5,814 nt of DNA from the NCBI GenBank assembly GCA_029880385.1, contig JAOUOM010000160.1, forward strand, positions 1-5,814. Reading direction: 5' to 3'. Below are positions 1-5,814 of the stretch, piece by piece. Under the pieces are notes generated by a model, which had not been told where the DNA came from, searched no databases, and was given only the letters and a program-made list of their open reading frames with translations. This stretch comes from Cyclobacteriaceae bacterium. GTDB lineage: Bacteria; Bacteroidota; Bacteroidia; Cytophagales; Cyclobacteriaceae. How positions within the stretch are numbered: the stretch's first letter is position 1; every line of letters starts with the position of its first letter. Made by a program: the position numbers and the translations under genes.

Positions 1-1
1 T

Positions 2-580
2 TTTATCCTGCTGGCAGATGGTGAAAAAGAAATAACCGCTGACATAGCCAATTGCCTTTATGCTGGCATTATGACCGATACAGGCTCCTTCAAACATTCG
101 TCTACTACGGCCAAGGTGCACCGTACCGTGGCCAAACTGATCGATCATGGTGCCAATGTGAACCATGTGAACCGCCTCATCTACGATACCAATTCCATCA
201 ACCGCCTGCGTTTTATCGGCTATGCACTTCTCGAAAAACTAACCGTTCGGACTGATTTGCAAATCGCCTATTTTGTGGTTTCGGCAGCAGAATACGATCG
301 TTTTGAGTTGAAATCCGGTGATACCGAAGGGTTGGTCAATTATGCCCTTTCGATTAACGGCATTCTGATGGCTGCCATCATTATTGAGCGTAGTGATGAA
401 GTAAAGCTATCATTTCGCTCGATTGGTAACTATTCCGTGAATACATTTGCTAATGACCATTTCCAGGGTGGCGGACATAAAAATGCTGCCGGAGGGGTTT
501 CGTATGAAAGCCTTCAGGATACGGTTTTGAAATTTGAAACTTTAATAAAAAATTATACAGACAATTATCTAACTGACTAA
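2..580 (+). CDS. nrnA: DHH/DHHA1-family phosphoesterase, NrnA-like (3' part only)
   Basis: The reading frame is open from the left edge, so the N-terminal part carrying the DHH motif lies outside the window. 192 residues are visible, against roughly 330-345 for full NrnA-type proteins. Near the start the frame reads GIMTDTGSF, the last metal-ligand motif of the DHH catalytic domain. The C-terminal third is a DHHA1 substrate-binding domain ending in the glycine-rich GGGHKNAAGG signature. Family knowledge: these manganese-dependent cytoplasmic enzymes degrade 2-5 nt RNA fragments and can dephosphorylate pAp; some relatives cleave cyclic dinucleotides or their linear products. Which substrate applies here cannot be read from this fragment. 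The stop codon directly abuts the ATG of the FKBP lipoprotein gene (TAAATG), which suggests one transcript. RecJ is less likely, because the DHHA1 domain is followed by the stop with no additional domain. Confidence 0.9.
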   Translation, partial: FILLADGEKEITADIANCLYAGIMTDTGSFKHSSTTAKVHRTVAKLIDHGANVNHVNRLIYDTNSINRLRFIGYALLEKLTVRTDLQIAYFVVSAAEYDRFELKSGDTEGLVNYALSINGILMAAIIIERSDEVKLSFRSIGNYSVNTFANDHFQGGGHKNAAGGVSYESLQDTVLKFETLIKNYTDNYLTD

Positions 581-1420
581 ATGAGAATTTTTACACTTTT
601 TACCCTTGCGCTGATCCTGATCGCCGGTTGTTCGTCAAAAACCGAAACACCTTCCGGTATCGGCATTACTTATTTTGAAAATGGGACTGAAACCCTCGAA
701 ATGGGACAGGTGCTAATATTAAACGCAGCCTATGTAACCGAAAAAGGCTTTGAACTGATCAAGTCAGAACCCCTGCGGCCCCTGGCTATGATGTACGATT
801 CGTCCAGTGCCACGGAAGTAGGCCTGATCAAAGAGGTCATGGACATGCTCAAAGTAGGCGACAGTGTCTATTTTGAACTCCCTGCCAAAAACCTGTGGGA
901 AGTAAGCTTTCAGCGTCCACTACCCGACTCGATCAGTGAAACTTCGGTGGTAAAGGTAAACCTGAAAATTACCGACCAAATGTCTATCACCGACTACCAG
1001 GAATACATGATGGGACTGGAACGTGTAGCCAACGAAACCTATTACAACGAGGAAATAGCTGCACTGGATAAGTTTATGGCTGATAATAGCATTGAAGCAA
1101 CAATCACGGAAGAAGGTCTGCGTTACGTCATTACAAAAGAAGGAAATGGAGAAAAAGCCAAAGCCAATGACATGGTGAACGTTAAGTACAAAGGCATGTT
1201 GCTGGATGGTGCTGAATTTGACGCTGGAACGTATGAGTTTGAATTGGGCACAGGCAATGTGATTAAAGGCTGGGACATTGGGATCACACTACTCAACGTT
1301 GGCTCACAGGCCACTTTTTACATCCCCAGCGAACTGGCTTACGGCAGCCGGGGTGCCGGAGGAAGCATCCGTCCCTTTTCTTCACTTATTTTTGAAGTGG
1401 AACTGTTGGATATCAAATAA
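581..1420 (+). CDS. Two-domain FKBP-type peptidyl-prolyl isomerase lipoprotein
   Basis: A 279-residue predicted lipoprotein. A hydrophobic signal sequence ends in the lipobox LIAGC, so Cys17 should be lipidated. Residues about 185-279 form an FKBP domain with the active-site positions of human FKBP12 kept: Tyr203 (Y26), Phe213-Asp214 (F36-D37), Phe220 (F46), Val227-Ile228 (V55-I56), Trp231 (W59), Tyr254 (Y82) and Phe271 (F99). Proline isomerase activity is therefore plausible. Residues about 40-132 look like a second, degenerate FKBP fold: MLKVGDSVYFELPAKNLW parallels LLNVGSQATFYIPSELAY of the C-terminal half, but the catalytic aromatics are gone. The helical linker at about 136-170 joins the halves. 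It likely acts in the periplasm or on the inner face of the outer membrane. GldI, a gliding-motility FKBP lipoprotein of flavobacteria, is a related protein, but orthology is not shown here. The start abuts the upstream stop and lies 2 bp from the next gene's operon partner. Confidence 0.9.
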   Translation: MRIFTLFTLALILIAGCSSKTETPSGIGITYFENGTETLEMGQVLILNAAYVTEKGFELIKSEPLRPLAMMYDSSSATEVGLIKEVMDMLKVGDSVYFELPAKNLWEVSFQRPLPDSISETSVVKVNLKITDQMSITDYQEYMMGLERVANETYYNEEIAALDKFMADNSIEATITEEGLRYVITKEGNGEKAKANDMVNVKYKGMLLDGAEFDAGTYEFELGTGNVIKGWDIGITLLNVGSQATFYIPSELAYGSRGAGGSIRPFSSLIFEVELLDIK

Positions 1421-1422
1421 AA

Positions 1423-2010
1423 ATGAAGCTGAATAAATCTTTCAAACGTTTTGTCTTTCCCCTGCTGGTCCTGCTTGTGGCCTGCAGGGAAGACATTATT
1501 GAAGTTGCCCGCAGCAGGGGGGAAATACGGGCCGCAGACATTGCCCAGATCGACCAGTACATACTCGATCACAACATGGGCACGCCCGACACGACATTGA
1601 ATGGCGCACGCTATTTCATCGTAGACGAAGGTACCGGCGATAGTGTAACCCAAAATGCCATCGTTTCGGTTGACTACATTGCCTACTATATGAATGATAC
1701 CATTTTTGATACGACCATTCCGATAGTGGCAGACACGGCATTAAATATCCCGAATTCAACCGTTTCGGCCCGGGTATTTACCTATACCCAAACGGGATGG
1801 CCCCTCCAGTTCGTTACCTTTACATCACAATATTACAATGGCCCCTACCAGGCAACAGCCCTCATAGAAGCCTTGAGTGATGCGTTGATCCGGATGCGGG
1901 CAGGAGGCAAACTGGTTGTTTTCCTTCCTTCCGACCAGGCGACTACTGCATACAATTTCGTGAAACCCGAAGTGATTTATTACGAATTTTACCTTCGTGA
2001 TGTCCTGTGA
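1423..2010 (+). CDS. Degenerate FKBP-like lipoprotein
   Basis: A 195-residue predicted lipoprotein: a basic N-terminus, a hydrophobic stretch, then LLVAC with Cys21 as the lipidation site. Residues about 60-195 follow the FKBP pattern. VDYIAYYMNDTIFD supplies equivalents of FKBP12 Tyr26 (Tyr85) and Phe36-Asp37 (Phe95-Asp96); ALIEALSDALIRMRAGGK corresponds to the central helix and following strand; Tyr177 and a final beta strand (IYYEFYL) close the domain. The tryptophan at the floor of the proline pocket (W59) is replaced by Leu151, and a stretch rich in Thr, Tyr and Phe (about 100-142) replaces the short loop before the helix. It may bind peptides without being an efficient isomerase; that is inference. 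It begins 2 bp after the preceding FKBP gene, which fits a duplicated and diverged pair working on the same extracytoplasmic clients. Its stop overlaps the GTG start of rdgB. Confidence 0.85.
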   Translation: MKLNKSFKRFVFPLLVLLVACREDIIEVARSRGEIRAADIAQIDQYILDHNMGTPDTTLNGARYFIVDEGTGDSVTQNAIVSVDYIAYYMNDTIFDTTIPIVADTALNIPNSTVSARVFTYTQTGWPLQFVTFTSQYYNGPYQATALIEALSDALIRMRAGGKLVVFLPSDQATTAYNFVKPEVIYYEFYLRDVL

Positions 2011-2591
2011 AAATTTGTTTTGCCACGCATAATGCTGACAAAGCCCGGGAAGTCCAGGAAATGCTCCCCGCGAACATTGAAATCCTGGATTTAAAGAGCC
2101 TCGGATTTCACGAAGAAATAGAGGAAAACGGCACTACCATCCGGGAAAATGCCCTGATAAAAGCAAAAGCCGTTTTCGACAAATTGAACATCCCCTGCTT
2201 TGCCGACGATACCGGACTTGAAGTCTTTTCGTTAAACGGTGAACCAGGGGTTTTTTCTGCCCGTTATGCCGGCAGCCAGAAAGACCCGGAGGCCAACATG
2301 GCACGATTACTCGGAAATCTGGAGGGAAAAACAGACCGGACAGCCCAATTCAAAACAGTAATCGCCTATATCGGAAACGATGGCACCGAACATGTGTTTG
2401 AAGGAATTGCCACCGGCCATATTTTGGAAAAAAAGAGAGGGCAACAGGGATTTGGCTACGATCCGGTTTTTCAGCCTACAGGGTTCGGGCAAAGTTTTGC
2501 GGAAATGTCGACACAGGAAAAAAATCGTATCTCGCACCGTGCAAAAGCTTTTGAAAAATTAGTTTCGTATCTGAAATCCCATTCACAATGA
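2007..2591 (+). CDS. rdgB: XTP/dITP diphosphatase (non-canonical purine NTP pyrophosphatase, RdgB/HAM1)
   Basis: A 194-residue cytoplasmic enzyme of normal family length. Family role: it hydrolyses ITP, dITP and XTP to the monophosphate plus pyrophosphate, keeping deaminated purines out of DNA and RNA; it works as a Mg2+-dependent dimer. Diagnostic motifs appear in order: ATHNADK at 6-12 (nucleotide/phosphate loop), ENGTTIRENALIKAKA at about 40-55, FADDTGLEVFSLNGEPGVFS at 65-84, GFGYDPVF at 148-155, and SFAEMSTQEKNRISHRAKA at about 163-181. Asp68 corresponds to the proposed catalytic Asp69 of the E. coli enzyme. The start is GTG at 2007: the homology begins at the very next codons (KICFATHN), and no in-frame ATG would preserve this motif. 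The start overlaps the preceding stop as GTGA, and its own stop overlaps the next ATG as ATGA, indicating translational coupling on both sides. Confidence 0.96.
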   Translation: MKICFATHNADKAREVQEMLPANIEILDLKSLGFHEEIEENGTTIRENALIKAKAVFDKLNIPCFADDTGLEVFSLNGEPGVFSARYAGSQKDPEANMARLLGNLEGKTDRTAQFKTVIAYIGNDGTEHVFEGIATGHILEKKRGQQGFGYDPVFQPTGFGQSFAEMSTQEKNRISHRAKAFEKLVSYLKSHSQ

Positions 2592-3205
2592 GTGCACGGC
2601 TACTAATTGGAATCACGGGCGGAAGCGGTTCGGGCAAAACACATTTCCTCAAAAAACTGATGGAAACCCTTCCTGAAGAGGATATGTCGTTATTTTCGAT
2701 GGACAATTATTACTTTCCCATCCACCTTCAGGAAAAAGACGAAAACGGTGTGGAAAATTTTGACCGGCCCGAATCCATCGACCGGGCACGTTTTTTTGAA
2801 GATCTTAAAAAACTCAAATCGGGTCAAAGCCTGACCATCAGGGAATATAACTTTAACTACCTCAGCAAAGAAAGGCAGCAAATCCACATTCCGGCAGCAC
2901 CGATCATTATTGTCGAAGGGTTGTTTACCTTTTATTTTGATGAAATCGCCGACCTGATCGACCTCAAGCTGTACATCGACACACCGGACTACCTCATGCT
3001 CAAACGCCGTATCCTGCGGGATGCCGAGGAGCGGGGCTATGATTTGTCGGATGTCCTGTACCGCTATGAGCACCATGTTACCCCGGCATTTCATCAGTAC
3101 ATCGAGCCATATCGCCATACGGCCGACCTTATCATACCCAATCACAAAAATTTTGACACGGCCGTAGATGTAATTACAGCATACATCCGCCGGAAAACCG
3201 GATAA
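2588..3205 (+). CDS. udk: Uridine kinase-family P-loop nucleoside kinase
   Basis: A 205-residue cytoplasmic P-loop kinase of typical Udk length. The Walker A loop GGSGSGKT lies at 11-18. SMDNYY (Asp39) matches the DxYY acceptor-site motif, NFDRPESID at 57-65 matches the family's NFDHPDAFD, VEGLF at 109-113 is the Walker B-like strand, and RRILRDAEERG at 140-150 is the arginine-rich lid. Family role: uridine and cytidine are phosphorylated to UMP and CMP with ATP or GTP in pyrimidine salvage. One oddity affects the function: in human UCK2 the YDFVSH segment supplies Tyr112 and the base-reading His117, while here it reads YNFNYL, so the histidine position is Leu92. The family call is firm, but the substrate could differ. 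The ATG overlaps the rdgB stop (ATGA), and the gene is probably the last of its operon, since a promoter follows at once. Confidence 0.9.
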   Translation: MSARLLIGITGGSGSGKTHFLKKLMETLPEEDMSLFSMDNYYFPIHLQEKDENGVENFDRPESIDRARFFEDLKKLKSGQSLTIREYNFNYLSKERQQIHIPAAPIIIVEGLFTFYFDEIADLIDLKLYIDTPDYLMLKRRILRDAEERGYDLSDVLYRYEHHVTPAFHQYIEPYRHTADLIIPNHKNFDTAVDVITAYIRRKTG

Positions 3206-3208
3206 AGT

Positions 3209-3238
3209 TTTGTGAAAGCAACATTTGTCCTACATTTG
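3209..3238 (+). promoter_or_regulatory. Predicted Bacteroidota-type promoter (TTTG, 18 bp, TACATTTG)
   Basis: TTTG at 3209-3212 and TACATTTG at 3231-3238 match the -33 (TTTG) and -7 (TAnnTTTG) elements recognised by the primary sigma factor of Bacteroidota, with an 18-bp spacer within the usual range. The site starts four bases after the udk stop and ends six bases before the ATG at 3245. Transcription would therefore start within a few bases of that ATG. It would drive the small exported protein and probably secDF. The match is by eye; there is no experimental evidence. Confidence 0.65.
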
Positions 3239-3244
3239 CCTCCT

Positions 3245-3604
3245 ATGAACAAACTGACGAGCATACAGCACAGAAAAGGGGTGAGCCTCATCCTGGCGTT
3301 GCTCTGTGTTTTTTTGTCGGTTGTAAACTCAAACCTGGAACAGGCCAACCACCCGGTGGCCCAGGATACCGAAAATGCAGCCCAAACCCCACAGGATCAT
3401 GCACATGATGTCATCCTGAAACTTCAGGAAGCCGTGCAATCATCGTTTCAGGTGAATGTGTCGTTTCAGAGTTTTCTGGTAGAAATCATCGGGCTCCCCG
3501 AAAAAGAAGGGGAGGAAAAAAAGGAAACCAACCAGTTTTTTCAGGGTCAAACCAAGCATTTCATTATCCTGCTGGAGCGGGTGATCAGTCCCAACGCTCC
3601 CTAA
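3245..3604 (+). CDS. Small exported protein of unknown function
   Basis: I do not recognise this family. The 119-residue protein starts MNKLTSIQHRKG, continues with a hydrophobic segment at about 12-28 (GVSLILALLCVFLSVVNS), and is then soluble, so it is a probable Sec signal-peptide protein or is anchored by one N-terminal helix. Cys21 is preceded by Leu, not Gly/Ala/Ser, so this is not a convincing lipobox. The mature part is Gln/Asn/His-rich at first, has a probable amphipathic helix at about 53-82, a highly charged patch at 86-94 (EKEGEEKKE), and ends with a hydrophobic helix and ISPNAP. I prefer the ATG at 3245: an in-frame GTG at 3212 would add 11 residues but lies inside the predicted promoter. 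A signal peptide, +-strand collinearity with its neighbours and its own promoter support a real gene. Confidence 0.7.
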   Translation: MNKLTSIQHRKGVSLILALLCVFLSVVNSNLEQANHPVAQDTENAAQTPQDHAHDVILKLQEAVQSSFQVNVSFQSFLVEIIGLPEKEGEEKKETNQFFQGQTKHFIILLERVISPNAP

Positions 3605-3623
3605 TCCATTTTTAGCGACCCTG

Positions 3624-3654
3624 GCAAAACAGGCCATCATTCCGGCTGTTTTGC
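3624..3654 (+). other. Imperfect hairpin in the spacer before secDF
   Basis: GCAAAACAG (3624-3632) plus CC (3634-3635) pairs with GGCTGTTTTGC (3644-3654): 11 base pairs with a single bulged G at 3633 and an 8-base loop. It lies 20 bp after the stop of the small exported protein gene and 64 bp before the secDF ATG. No T-tract follows on the + strand (the next bases are ACCCCC), so it is not a classical intrinsic terminator; it could be a weak terminator, an attenuator or an mRNA 3'-end stabiliser. The remainder of the 114-bp spacer shows no promoter that I can defend. Confidence 0.5.
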
Positions 3655-3718
3655 ACCCCCATGCCGATCCTTGTGCCGACATGGTTTTTCAAGCATTTAC
3701 TTATATCAAAATACACTC

Positions 3719-5814
3719 ATGAAAAATAAAGGTTTTGTGGTCTTTTCGACCCTACTTATTTCGCTGCTATGTATCTACTACCTGTCATTTACATTCGTAG
3801 CACAAAACATCCAGAAACAGGCGACAGCCAATGCAACCGCTGAATCTGGCATTGTCAACCAAAAAGAAAAACAGCGGTATCTTGATTCCATCTGGAACGA
3901 GCCCGTTTACAATTTTCTGGGGATGAAATATACCTATCAGGAAATTAAGGAAACCGAACTAAACCTGGGCCTTGACCTTCAGGGAGGCATGCACGTGACA
4001 CTCGAAGTATCACCGGTAGACATCCTCAAGGGAATAAGTGCCAACAACCAGGATCCGGATTTTTTGCAGGCCCTACAAACTGCCAAAAACACTGTACGGG
4101 GCACTCAATTGAACTATGTGGACGAATTCTACAGTTCATTCCGGGCCCTGGCCCCCGACAAGACACTGGCTTACATTTTTTCCAATGCATCCAACAGGGG
4201 AAGGATTTCCCTTTCGTCAACAGACCAGGAAGTCCTGGACATTATCAATGGGGAAGTCGAAAGTGCCATTGACCGTTCATTTCAAATCCTCCGAACCCGT
4301 ATCGACCGCTTTGGTACCTCACAACCCAACATCCAGCGACTTCAGGGTACGGGTCGCATCCAAATTGAGCTGCCCGGTGTAGACAATCCTGAGCGTGTCC
4401 GAAAATTGCTCCAGGGTGTTGCCAAACTGGAATTCTGGGAAGTAATGGAACCCAATGAAGTCACGCCGATCCTCCAGGCTATCAATTCACAGGCAGTAAA
4501 AGAAATGGGGGAAACGCTTCCCAAAGCTTCTGTATCCGATTTGCCAGAAGGTGCACTGGGCGACCTTACCGAAATGCTGACAGCAGACGACAATGTGACA
4601 TCCGATCAGGATTCACTGGGTACGCAGCAAAGCGATTCGGCCAAAACAGCCGCCATGCTGGACTCGCTAATGACCCAGACATCACCATTTTTGAGCCTGA
4701 TGCAGCCCGGTTATGGCCTTGTCTATGATGTGAAAGACACAGCCAAAATCAACCGGATCATGGAAATGGAAAGTGTCAAATCCATCATTCCCCCTACCAT
4801 GAAATTCCTCTGGCAGGTAAAACCCATCGAAACGGATGAACTGACCAATCAAAAATTGCTTGAACTGTATGTGATCAAGAAATCGCGAAATGGACGGGCA
4901 CCCCTCACAGGTGAAGTAATCGTGGATGCACGTCAGGATCTTGACGATCGTGCCCGCCCTGCTGTAGCCATGTCGATGAATGCTGACGGGGCGAAAACCT
5001 GGAAACGACTGACTGCTGCCAATGTAGGCAGACGTGTCGCGATCGTATTGGACAACTATGTGTATTCAGCACCAGTGGTACAGGGCGAAATCCCCAATGG
5101 TAACTCTTCCATATCAGGTAATTTTACCATCGACGAAGCGCAGGATTTGGCCAATATCCTAAAGGCAGGTGCACTGCCAGCCCCTACTACCATCGTAGAG
5201 GATGTCGTGATCGGGCCCACCCTGGGTAAAGTAGCCCAAAATCAGGGGATTAATTCCATTCTGGTTGGTCTCGCCATTGTGATCGTATTTATGGTTATTT
5301 ATTACGCCAAGGGTGGCCTGATAGCCAATGTTGCCCTTTTCTTCAACGTGTTTTTTATTCTGGGTATCCTGGCTCAATTGAGTGCCGCACTTACGTTGCC
5401 GGGTATTGCCGGTATTGTATTAACCATCGGTATGGCCATTGATGCCAATGTTCTTATTTTCGAACGAATCAAGGAAGAACTCCGAAACGGTTCCGGGCTG
5501 AAACAGGCCATTTCCTCCGGCTATACAAAAGCCTATTCATCAATTATTGATGCAAACGTCACGACCCTGATCACCGGTTTCTTCCTGTACTATCTCGGCC
5601 AGGGACCTGTAAAAGGTTTTGCCATTACCCTGATCATCGGTATCATTTGCTCGTTCTTCAGTGCTGTATTTATCACACGTGTCATTGTAGAAGCATTCTC
5701 GCGTAAAGGTGACCATGCAAAAATCACGTTTTCAAATGCCTTCTCTCGAAATGTATTAAACAACACAAACATTGACTTTCTGGGCAAACGAAAACTGGCC
5801 TACCTATTCTCCGG
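3719..5814 (+). CDS. secDF: Protein translocase SecDF, fused form (SecD half and start of SecF half; 3' end outside the window)
   Basis: 698 codons are visible and the frame is open at the right edge; fused Bacteroidota SecDF proteins are about 1000 residues. Family role: this inner-membrane partner of SecYEG uses the proton gradient to pull proteins out on the periplasmic side. TM1 spans about 5-27. LGLDLQGG at 83-90 is the conserved SecD motif opening the P1 periplasmic domain. The core KLEFWE (236-241) and KFLW (362-365) are separated by an insert of about 120 residues containing an Asp/Ser/Thr/Gln-rich stretch (about 289-308). IGPTLG (498-503) leads into TM2-TM6 (about 511-657). GIVLTIGMAIDANVLIFERI (565-584) holds Asp575, matching the proton-relay Asp519 of E. 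coli SecD, and DANVTTLITG lies at 611-620. After TM6 the frame continues to NIDFLGKRK, typical of a SecF N-terminus. ATG 3719 directly precedes the TM1 segment. Confidence 0.96.
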   Translation, partial: MKNKGFVVFSTLLISLLCIYYLSFTFVAQNIQKQATANATAESGIVNQKEKQRYLDSIWNEPVYNFLGMKYTYQEIKETELNLGLDLQGGMHVTLEVSPVDILKGISANNQDPDFLQALQTAKNTVRGTQLNYVDEFYSSFRALAPDKTLAYIFSNASNRGRISLSSTDQEVLDIINGEVESAIDRSFQILRTRIDRFGTSQPNIQRLQGTGRIQIELPGVDNPERVRKLLQGVAKLEFWEVMEPNEVTPILQAINSQAVKEMGETLPKASVSDLPEGALGDLTEMLTADDNVTSDQDSLGTQQSDSAKTAAMLDSLMTQTSPFLSLMQPGYGLVYDVKDTAKINRIMEMESVKSIIPPTMKFLWQVKPIETDELTNQKLLELYVIKKSRNGRAPLTGEVIVDARQDLDDRARPAVAMSMNADGAKTWKRLTAANVGRRVAIVLDNYVYSAPVVQGEIPNGNSSISGNFTIDEAQDLANILKAGALPAPTTIVEDVVIGPTLGKVAQNQGINSILVGLAIVIVFMVIYYAKGGLIANVALFFNVFFILGILAQLSAALTLPGIAGIVLTIGMAIDANVLIFERIKEELRNGSGLKQAISSGYTKAYSSIIDANVTTLITGFFLYYLGQGPVKGFAITLIIGIICSFFSAVFITRVIVEAFSRKGDHAKITFSNAFSRNVLNNTNIDFLGKRKLAYLFS

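Noticed and set aside
52..255. Small alternative-frame reading frame inside the DHH gene
   Set aside because: It overlaps a frame with clear DHH-family motifs, and its Cys/Arg/Gln-rich composition looks like an out-of-frame translation.
2690..3145. 151-codon reading frame antisense to udk
   Set aside because: It is a shadow of the well-supported kinase gene with no recognisable motif and no promoter on the - strand.
3190..3211. CCGG-AAAA-CCGG mini-hairpin followed by TTTT at the udk end, as a terminator
   Set aside because: Only four base pairs, it overlaps the last udk codons, and TTTT belongs to the predicted promoter's TTTG element.
3212..3244. GTG start at 3212 for the small exported protein
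   Set aside because: The GTG falls inside the predicted promoter, and the ATG at 3245 gives a better signal-peptide N-terminus.
3239..3244. CCTCCT directly before the ATG at 3245
   Set aside because: It is the anti-Shine-Dalgarno sense, not a ribosome binding site; chance is the simplest explanation.
3660..3718. Separate promoter for secDF (for example TACTTATA near 3698)
   Set aside because: It matches TAnnTTTG poorly, and no TTTG element lies at proper spacing upstream.
4026..4593. Several reading frames on both strands within secDF (4026-4220 -, 4116-4382 +, 4342-4593 -)
   Set aside because: They lie wholly inside the SecDF frame, which is supported by conserved motifs; none shows a recognisable domain or signal.

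Overview
This window looks like an ordinary chromosomal segment from a member of the Bacteroidota, most likely a Cytophagales-type bacterium. That placement is inferred from four things: a SecD protein that runs without a stop into a SecF-type start (the fused SecDF layout) and carries a long low-complexity insert in its periplasmic domain; a promoter matching the Bacteroidota TTTG / TAnnTTTG pattern; no Shine-Dalgarno sequences before the starts; and a pair of FKBP-like lipoproteins behind a DHH phosphoesterase, a setting familiar from GldI-type proteins. All genes are on the + strand. I see no mobile element, RNA gene, CRISPR array or sign of recent transfer.

Positions 1-3205 hold a tightly packed probable operon of five genes. 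The 3' part of an NrnA-like DHH/DHHA1 phosphoesterase comes first. Two lipoproteins with FKBP-type domains follow: one with a dead N-terminal FKBP-like half and an intact C-terminal half, the other a single degenerate FKBP domain. Next come RdgB (house-cleaning purine NTP pyrophosphatase) and a uridine-kinase-family enzyme. Junctions are 0 bp, 2 bp, a 4-bp overlap (GTGA) and a 4-bp overlap (ATGA), so translation is probably coupled. The cytoplasmic members share a nucleotide salvage and clean-up theme; the two lipoproteins act outside the cytoplasm on protein folding or cell-surface machinery.

Positions 3206-5814 form a second unit. A recognisable promoter (3209-3238) ends just before the ATG of a 119-residue exported protein of unknown function. 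A 114-bp spacer with an imperfect hairpin follows, then secDF, which runs off the right edge after 698 codons, just as its SecF half begins. SecDF uses the proton motive force to complete Sec-dependent export, the route both lipoproteins and the small exported protein would take.

I found no clear evidence of an undescribed system. The points most worth a second look are the two-domain FKBP architecture, the degenerate FKBP paralogue, the missing base-reading histidine in the uridine kinase homologue, and the nearly leaderless small exported gene before secDF.
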